This document shows positions 56,601 through 64,000 of a DNA stretch of 64,000 nt, in pieces. Each line of letters starts with the position of its first letter. Within the stretch, counting starts at the first letter, position 1. Both the position numbers and the translations under genes were made by a program. The notes below the pieces were generated by a model. The model had not been told where the DNA came from and searched no databases. It worked only from the letters and a program-made list of their open reading frames with translations. The DNA is from Arthrinium phaeospermum (taxonomy: Eukaryota > Ascomycota > Sordariomycetes > Amphisphaeriales > Apiosporaceae), in NCBI GenBank assembly GCA_006503535.1, contig QYRS01000008.1, positions 1,302,001 to 1,366,000 of the forward strand, given 5' to 3'.

Positions 56601-58004
56601 CACCGGACTCCGAGGATGCGGATGCCTTCGTTGCCTTGTCCCATGTCGTCGACCGAGACCATCTTGACGACCTTGGGCAGCGAAGCCTGCATGATATCTT
56701 CGATCTGGTCGATGAGAGACGAGAACAGGTCCGGGTTCACGATCGGCCAGATGGAAGCCACGAGGCGGTTGAGCCACTGGACGGACTCGGGGAGCTCGGT
56801 GTCAGAGTCCAGCCGAGCGTTCTCCTCCCGCTTCGAAGCATCCCAAACCTCGTCGTCGAAGATCTCGTTGGACTTTTTGCTAATCCACCGGCCCATACCT
56901 ACCACCACCACGCCTGCCGTTCCCAGGAAGCCCGCAAGGGCGATTGCCGCGTTTACCGAGGGGTTAAACCGGCCCCAGAATGACGGAATAAGAAAGAAAA
57001 AGGCAGCAAGGCATCCGAGACTACCCAGGCCCGTCCTTATTGCTTGCTGGTAGACAGTGGCCATTTCGCCCTTCAAGTCCTCAAAGTCGGGCGGTGGGAA
57101 CAGCCTCTGCATACCATTAAACCCCTTTTGCAGATATGCCTCTTCTTCGTCGAGATGTTCATCTGATTTGGATGCTCCCTGCAGTCCGGTGGCTGTCTCA
57201 TGGCCAGATCCAGGCTCTGCCACATTCTCCGGAACATGATGCATGTCTTTCTCCTATATCAATGAGGTCAGTCACAACACGCGCGATAGTCTCTTTCGCA
57301 ATGACTAATTGTAGCTAGATTGTAATCCCAGACCAAACGGTTGGCAGTCTCCAACGTATAAATAGGGTTATGTTCATGAAAGCACAGGATATACATACGG
57401 TCTGGTCATGAATGACAATGGGAAGGTGAGTAACCGGGTCAGTTACTTCACGTCCTCCTCCATGCCGTTTCGTCTTCTTCATGGCCTTGCGTTTCTCCTT
57501 TGGGTCAAGAGTGCCGATGACAGCCTCGGTTGCGGTCTGTTCCTGTTGCTGGTCTTCGCCTCCATCATCGTCATCACGGCCACCCGTTTGTTGCTGTTGC
57601 GGTTGCTGCTGGCGGCTATCTGTCTGGTTACTTGACTGGTCTTTTTCATCCTCCGCGTCGACGTCGGACATTTCTCCGCCGTCGCCCGTCTTGTCGCCGG
57701 GCTCCGCCTGGTTACCCTGGTATTGGTGGTTGGATACCGGGTACGGGTCATGGTTTGACCTGGCGGGCTCATCCTCTTCCTTGAAAATGGCCTTGACCGA
57801 GCCGTAGGCCCGCTTCGGCCTGGACTCGTCCTCGGGGTCCTGCTGAGCCTCCTCCGTCTCCCGCATCTGGCCCTCGAGCTCCCGTCTCTCGGCCCGGTAC
57901 TTGGAGATGGTGGGGATCTGCCTCTTGCCCGATCTGGGGTGGCCGTAGGGCTGTTGCGCCTCATCCTCCTCATTGAACTGGTCTGGCACGTCTGGTTGCG
58001 ACAT
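53683..58004 (-). CDS. Mug190/tricalbin-like SMP and C2 domain membrane protein
   Basis: Four exons, 58004-57399, 57253-56201, 56116-55213 and 55157-53683, give 1345 residues with consistent phases. The first 250 residues are disordered, with Gln and acidic runs. A helical pair at about 278-296 and 303-323 probably forms an ER hairpin. An SMP-type lipid-binding domain begins near 356 (VQWLNRLVASIWPIVNPDLF), interrupted by an acidic insert. A C2 domain starts near 634 (GVVWIFIKQARGF, SDSYVSISWGK), a second near 855 (GILSIQIHNVMGLG, DSYCNIIMN), and a third beta-rich segment follows (WDYGTIELKG). The tail is Ser/Asp-rich then basic. The layout matches S. pombe Mug190 and tricalbins, which tether ER to plasma membrane and move lipids in a calcium-dependent way. 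Equating it with Mug190 is moderately sure. Confidence 0.87.
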
Positions 58005-59302
58005 GGTGGGAGAGCGCAGTTAAGGTGGAAACAGGTATGGCTGTACACATTGATGTGTAAAAGTCCGGAGGTAGGTGATGTGTGTCAAGGAATGGTAAGC
58101 AAAAGAGTGGGTTGATGAAAGGCTTATTTACTAGGTTAGCACTTCGTAAGGGGAATGAATACAGGAGCCAGAAGGAGAAATTGACAATTATCGGAAGTCG
58201 CGTTGGTGGCGATACTGGATCTAGAAGTGTTACCGTTTCATTTTCATTCGACAAGACAATTGTTTATGTGATATCAGCCCTGGGGCATTTGGAGCGAAAT
58301 CCTGTCTTTGGCCTTGGGACTCGTGCCACCTTGTTACCAATCCATCCATGCCTGCAGGGACAGCACCTGCTGCAACCATAGTAGGCAGTAGCACACGAGC
58401 ACACAGTAAGGCAGTAAGGCGCACAATTGACGTCGTGACAGCTCAGTGCATGGAGGCAGGATGAGGTCATACTGCCTCTGAAACAACCATGACATCCTTG
58501 TGGGCCTTTGCCGGTTTGCCGTTCAATGTTGTTTCGATGGGGACATCTGGGATTTCTGGGTTGTACAAGCAAGCTTGGAATGCGTGAGCTTGGCTGGCTT
58601 GGCGGGTTCTTCCTCTCCCTCACGGTCCACCTCCAGGACTGTAGGTATGGATATTTCCAGCGAATATACTTCTAACATGTACATACGTCGAGACTCTGCC
58701 GATTCGAGGTCAATGAAACAGCGAGACTAAAATAGCCTTTCGATGCTTGGGTTTGACGGAATAAATGCCCGATTCGTTTGGTAGGGCTTTATGTACAGGC
58801 CCTGGACTGGTGTCAATAGCGCTTCGGTTCGGTACTTGACCGTTGTTTTAGGTACCTTGCGCCGATGTCAAGCATGGGCCGGAGCTAACCAAACGGTCGT
58901 CCCACAAGCTTGGAAACAACCCCCGCTTTGCCGCGTCACTTCTTTTTGAGCCGCCAGTACACACACACACACCTCTTGCAAGCAGCTCTGTGGCCTTGGA
59001 CCAACGAGGTTCTACGGACTCATCTCCCGAAAATGCAGACCGCTGATCATCGGTAATGTTTCGACTTCAGGATGCACGTGTCTTGGCTTGGGTCTTGAGC
59101 ACTTTGTCTGATCGCGATCTGAAGCCCGCAATGGATGTATGTCATGAATACAAAGGGGGAGGGAAAATGCTTAATTGCTCCAGCCCCAGCGGCTGCTAAA
59201 TCGACCCGCTTCTTCCCAAAGTGCTGTATATACAACAGAACGGTACATATGTAACAATGTCGGAGATGTTAAGTCGGAAATATCCCTAATATCTCAATGT
59301 CA
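58005..59302. other. intergenic region
   Basis: About 1.3 kb between the SMP-C2 gene start and the 3' end of the CoA ligase gene. A short CA run lies at about 58961-58971. No gene is supported. Confidence 0.5.
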
Positions 59303-61415
59303 CTATAGCTTGGCCTGCTTGTCGCCAACCTCCTCCTTGGCCCTATCTCTGAGAAGCTTGCGCAAAATCTTGCCCGACTATTGGAAGAAGAGAAAAGAGT
59401 TAGTGCCTGTATCCTTAAGTAGGTAAATAAATCGCGTAAGACGTACCGGGTTCTTGGGGATCTCGTCGACAAACACGACGCCGCCGGCCAGCCGCTTGTA
59501 CCGCACGACGCGCCCCTCCATCCACTGCGCAATCTCCCGCTCCGAAGCCTTGATCTCGGGGTTGGGCACGATGTAAGCGCGCGGGACCTCCTCGCCGCCG
59601 ATAGTCACCCCAACGACGGCCGCGTCCGAGACGGCCTTGCTCTCCAGTAGCACGCCCTCGAGCTCCGCCGGCGCCACCTGGTTCCCCTTGACCTTGATCA
59701 GCTCCTTGAGCCGGTCGACCACGTGCCAGAGGCCGCCCGGCTCGTACTTCTCCACGTAGGCGATGTCGCCCGTCTTCAGCCAGCGCGTGCCGTCGGCGTC
59801 GACGTGCAGCGTGGCCGCCGTCTCGGCCGGCTTGTTCCAGTACGACTTCAGCAGGGTCGGGCCCGTCACCCACAGCTCGCCCGTCTCCCCGGCCTTGGTG
59901 ATTTCGCCGGACCCGTCCAGCCTCATGAGCCTCGCGCTGCAATTCGGCAACATTTCGCCCACGGCTAGACTCCGCGAGGTAATCCTTGGGTCCCACGACA
60001 TTGCCGTACAGGTGATCTCGGTCATACCTGTGGTTTGTAAAGTTAGCAACGACCCATTAACCCAATGCTATGGTCCCCACTGGGACGTTTCTGGAGGCTA
60101 AACTTACCCCATCCCTGGCGAACCTCCATAGCTCCAGGTGGCCACAGCTTGGTCACCTCTTCAGCGATCTCCCCTGACAACGGTGCGGCGCCGCTGCCGA
60201 TACTTTCGATGCTGCTTAGGTCATACTTGCGCACGAGAGGGTGCTTGGCAAGAGCAACCACGATGGGGGGTACACAGTTCAGAGACGTGATTCTAAACTT
60301 CTGGACGTTCTCCAACACCTTGACGAAATCGAATTTCGGCATCACGTAGGTACTATTGATATTGTCAGCATCGGTAGGAAGCCGGGAAACAGTCTCAGAA
60401 AGTGGGTCCTGCTCTCCCTGTGCAACTTACGGTATTCCGAGCTTAGGGTAGTTGACCGCGAAGTAGGTTTGGCCATAAGCATGGTACATGGGCAAGAAGC
60501 ACAACGCCTTCGAATTCTCGTTGGCCTCCTCGTAATCCTCCTTCAGGTTCGACATGTGGATGACACCGACGCCGTTGGCGATGTAGGAACGGTGCGTGAT
60601 CTCCACCCCCTTGGGCACGCCCGTCGTACCGGAGCTGTAGTTCAGGCAGCACGTCGCCGTCTTGGCGTCGGCGGGCTCGTACCATTCGAACGTCTCGGCC
60701 TCGGCCGCCGAGGCCAGCAGTTCGGTCCAGTGCCGCGCCCCCTGCGGGGCCTGGCCGGGGGTGGCGTCCAGGGCCGTGGCGTCGAAGCTGAAGCAGCGTT
60801 CCTTGGGGAGACCCGCTTGTTGGGCCGCCTCTAACGCGATGGAGATGCTGGCGTCGGCGGCGATCAGGAATGACGCACCGCTATCTTGTAGCTGATAGGC
60901 AAGCTCCCGGGGGACAAAACTCGGGTTGGCCCCGGTGAAAACACCTAAAAGTTTGTTTAGTAAGTTCACAATCGGGAAATGAACGCCAAGTAAAATGAAT
61001 TACCTCCAGCCATCAGAATCTGCATAGCATGTTAGTTATCACAGCCAAGACGTTTTATACGATAAGTCAGGTAGCGGCATTTGAGACAAGAAATAAAAAG
61101 CAAAACATCGTCTCAACTCCCGGTCCTCGAAAAGAAAATTCTGTCACATACCCCCATGAAAACAACCGAGAAGAACAGGTTGTTTCCAGAAAATAGCAGA
61201 ACGCGGTCACCGGGCTTCAAGCCCGCCCTCTTCAGGCCCAGGGCCAAACGCTTGGCCCATAGTCGGTAGTCGCTCAAACTCAGGTGGTGAGTATCCGGGC
61301 GTTCGGGGTCGATGAAGATGGGCTTGTCCGAGAGGGGACCGGTAGAACTCTCAAACAGCCATTTCTGTAGGGAACCCGTCGGAATATCGACGTTCCAGCG
61401 TGAGTGGATTGTCAT
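59303..61415 (-). CDS. peroxisomal 4-coumarate-CoA-ligase-like acyl-CoA synthetase
   Basis: Six exons, 61415-61152, 61019-61004 (a 16-nt micro-exon), 60944-60431, 60352-60108, 60027-59447 and 59377-59303, give 564 residues. Every join keeps phase and family sequence: GILMAGGVFTGANPS, GIPTYVMPKFDF, RQGWGMTEIT, PKNP/SGKILRKLL. ANL-superfamily motifs are YSSGTTGVPKG (about 196-206, phosphate loop), GWGMTE, YVEKYEPGG after KTGD, and the catalytic Lys in SGKILRK. The enzyme activates an aryl or fatty acid with ATP and CoA. The last three residues, Ala-Lys-Leu, form a peroxisomal targeting signal type 1, so it probably works in peroxisomes, for example in beta-oxidation or phenylpropanoid side-chain shortening. 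The acid substrate cannot be told from sequence. Confidence 0.95.
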
Positions 61416-64000
61416 GGTGAGAGATCTGGTGCGAGAGGCACTCTCGTTGACAAGGACTGTGATACGTCCCTAACGTGTAAGACGGCAAGTTGGTTGTTGA
61501 TGATTGGCTAGAATAAGTAACGAATAGGGATGCAAATAGGGATACAGTGGACGAAAAAGTGAATGCAAGAAGACCCGATATGTTGGTTGTGAATGGAAGA
61601 TCAAGCAAGCAGGACTGTGAACGAACCACTGTGGTGCGAGAGAGAGGCAAGGGGTAAGACGTTTGGATATCACTTTCGGTAAGAACTCTATGATGAGGCA
61701 CTGGCGGACGGGCGGGCTCCAGACCACTTATTATTATCCAGGTATGTCGGCTAAGACGGTTTGATGGGCGGTTTGATGACAACCCGCAGCCACCGACGAA
61801 AGCCCTCCTTCAGGCATGGCGAACCCACGTTGCTCGGAGTCGCATCATCATCAGAGATACCGTTTAGTAGGCGGGGGGCGAATGACAGTGTGCCTCACCG
61901 GGCCCCCTTACCCACTTCATCTTGATCTGACCCATGGCGACCCCCGCATTTATCCCCACGAGCCCGGGATGCCAATATGCGGAGAAGCCAGCAAGCCGAG
62001 GCAGCCTTTTTGGCTCTGTACCTACCTACTCAATTGGAATATCTAGCTGCATCGAAGTGGGAGGGCAGGCAGTCGTGTATTGTGAGGCAGCGGTGTTGTT
62101 GTTCTATTCCTTTGCAGGCTTGTGTGAGCTGAATGCTAGTGTCTAGGTAATTCAATGCCAAGTGCAGACACAATCAGTGCGACCCGCGGCTGTGGTTGAG
62201 GCGCACTCGCTAAAACCAACGCCCATGATGACCTTCTCGCGAAGTTGAACAAGCCCGCCTCGCCTCTGGCCAGACTTTCGGTGTAGGCCGTATTTTATCC
62301 AATTGAAGCCATTGGCGATCGCAACTTTCCATTCAATGCGCGTCAGTATATAAAAACAATGCGCGTCAGTATATAAAAACAATTTGGGTGTTTCAATACA
62401 TAGAGATAAGGTTGCGGTAGAGAGATTGGGATAACCCAAACCTAGGTGCCGCCGCCTGAGTAGCATCCATGGTATTGATGGTTGTACATCCTCGGTTAAT
62501 AATAAGTCCAGGTCTTGCGGCGTACATTTTAGCATTGCCCAAGGTCTCACCCTCTTCGCGAGATCGATTTTGTGGACGTGCAACACGACCACAATTCGGA
62601 GAATTATCATTTGCACATACACGTAAGGACGATTCGAGAAGGAAATGGCACCACTTAGTGCGCCGTTCCTACTTCACTTCCATGGACTCCGTAGCCTGGC
62701 TCTTTTTCTGCGTCGGATGTGTAATCAACAAGCTCGAGCTCGCAGGTAAGATTTGGGCAAAGAGGAAAGTATAGTTGCATTTTACTTATCCCATGCACAT
62801 AATGCATTGTGACAGATGCAGCTTCTGGCCAACGGCATGTTCCTATTGGGTTGCGGTCAACATCCGTCAAAAGAGACCACTGCATGTAGCCGACGAACAT
62901 CTGCAATTTGCGCAAGCCGCGCGCGCGTGTGCGTGTCAACCCGAGCGGAATCCGAGACGGGGCAATGAAGACACCGATCAACTGCGATTACCAAGCTAGT
63001 ACGGGGGAGACATAATAGGAAGCCGGATCTAACAACCCGGCCGTAGATTCTGCATAAGAAGGACGTTTGTCTCAGATAGACATGTATTGCTGCATGTTCT
63101 ATTGATCCCATCCGGCCTATCGCTTCCAGAAACTGAAGGCCATCGATGGTCAAGCTAGAGATCGGCAGGGTCTTTTTTGGCGGGTTTCCTTTTCAAGGAT
63201 GCCTGATTCCGACATAACGAGTTTGCATATCTCAGCTGGCAACTAAAAATAAAAAATGGCATGATCAGATACTCCGTATATATGAGCATACTGCAAACAT
63301 ATGCATCCCACCGAATCATAAATGAATAATCCCGCAATCACAGCAGCCTGCTAACAACCAGGGTATTGGTTTCCTTCGGAAGTTCTGGGTCTCGGTAACC
63401 GCAGTCATCTAACCGAGCTGGTTGCACCTAGTGCATGTTTTAGCCGCATTAGCTTCGCCTAGTCAGGTCCGGGGCTCCAGGTTTGGTGAGTAGGTCGGTT
63501 TGAAGGATATCATATTCAACATGAAAGGTATTTATTAATGTATTCACATACCTGGCCTTTTGGTGAGAGCAATGGGTGGACTCGTTCGGTTGGACGGACC
63601 AGACGGATGTTTGTCGTTATGCACGGGCTGGCATCATCATGATAGAATGCAGGCAGATTCAATACTGGCAGGGAGAACGAAGTACAGCAAGGTAATTTGG
63701 GTTGCAGACCGCTATTGCTCGTCTTGCCCATTAGGGCGTCTACGACTCTTGTGTCAAGGAGCAAGTAACCAATCACGCCTTCGAAACCCCACCAGATCAA
63801 CAGCAATAGTGCATATTCCAACGTCTAGCCATTGGCGGGGAGAGGTCGCTAAGTGAAGGTCAGGGTCGAACCACGTAACCCTTATCATGAACTGCCTCTT
63901 GGCAAGCCCTTGAGTCCGATGTGCGCTGATTGACCGAATCAGTCTCTTGTCACATTCTCTCAACCCTTCATTGGCCCCGGCCTGCCTAGTGTCCCGCTTG
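61416..64000. other. gene-free stretch to window end
   Basis: Upstream of the CoA ligase gene no frame looks coding. A perfect 23-bp tandem duplication containing a TATATAAAAA core lies at 62335-62380. The last 1 kb has only short mixed frames. Confidence 0.5.
62335..62380. repeat. perfect 23-bp tandem duplication
   Basis: Two identical adjacent copies, 62335-62357 and 62358-62380, each containing GCGCGTCAG and TATATAAAAA. There is no coding context; it is probably a recent slippage duplication. Confidence 0.95.

Overview
The window looks like a gene-dense piece of nuclear chromosome from a filamentous ascomycete, most likely a Sordariomycete. The evidence is: many short spliceosomal introns (mostly about 50-100 nt) with GT..AG borders and CTAAC/CTGAC-type branch sites; no operons; C-rich third codon positions; a GEgh16/Egh16H-type secreted protein of the kind found in plant- and insect-associated fungi; and a short LYS2 form without the long N-terminal extension of the yeast protein. 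I saw no transposon, CRISPR array, tRNA or rRNA gene. Exon joins below were worked out by hand from splice signals, reading phase and family conservation.

Layout. 1-4 kb: mostly empty, with one small membrane-anchored protein. 4-12 kb: an unrecognised, possibly mitochondrial protein, a SUR7/PalI-like four-helix membrane protein, and the FACT subunit SPT16. 12.9-18.5 kb: a glutathione transferase, an MpaB-like DUF2236 oxygenase in the same direction, then a secreted Egh16-type protein. 19-26.4 kb: two large multi-exon polytopic membrane proteins on the minus strand, the second with a DUF6536 domain. 27.6-32.2 kb: a carboxymuconolactone-decarboxylase/AhpD-fold protein, a lineage-specific protein, and a coding-like but interrupted stretch. 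32.8-39.3 kb: LYS2 and BUD32, divergent from one promoter region, then the glutamate-cysteine ligase modifier subunit, convergent with BUD32. 40.9-49.9 kb: AP-1 sigma, MAF1 and the osmosensor histidine kinase SLN1. 53.7-61.4 kb: a Mug190/tricalbin-like SMP-C2 lipid-transfer protein and a peroxisomal 4-coumarate-CoA-ligase-like enzyme.

How the genes work together. Most are independent housekeeping genes (chromatin, lysine synthesis, tRNA modification, Pol III control, vesicle coats, osmosensing). GST, the glutathione-synthesis regulatory subunit and the MpaB-like oxygenase share a redox/detoxification theme, but only GST and the oxygenase are neighbours.

The most notable signals are at the level of splicing. 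One LYS2 intron reads best as AT..AC rather than GT..AG and restores adenylation core motif A6. AP-1 sigma has two in-frame alternative last exons encoding different tails. The Egh16 gene has an intron that is in frame and free of stops. MAF1 has a two-codon first exon and the CoA ligase a 16-nt micro-exon. I found no clear new multi-gene system; the best candidates are the GST/MpaB-like pair and the two adjacent membrane proteins.
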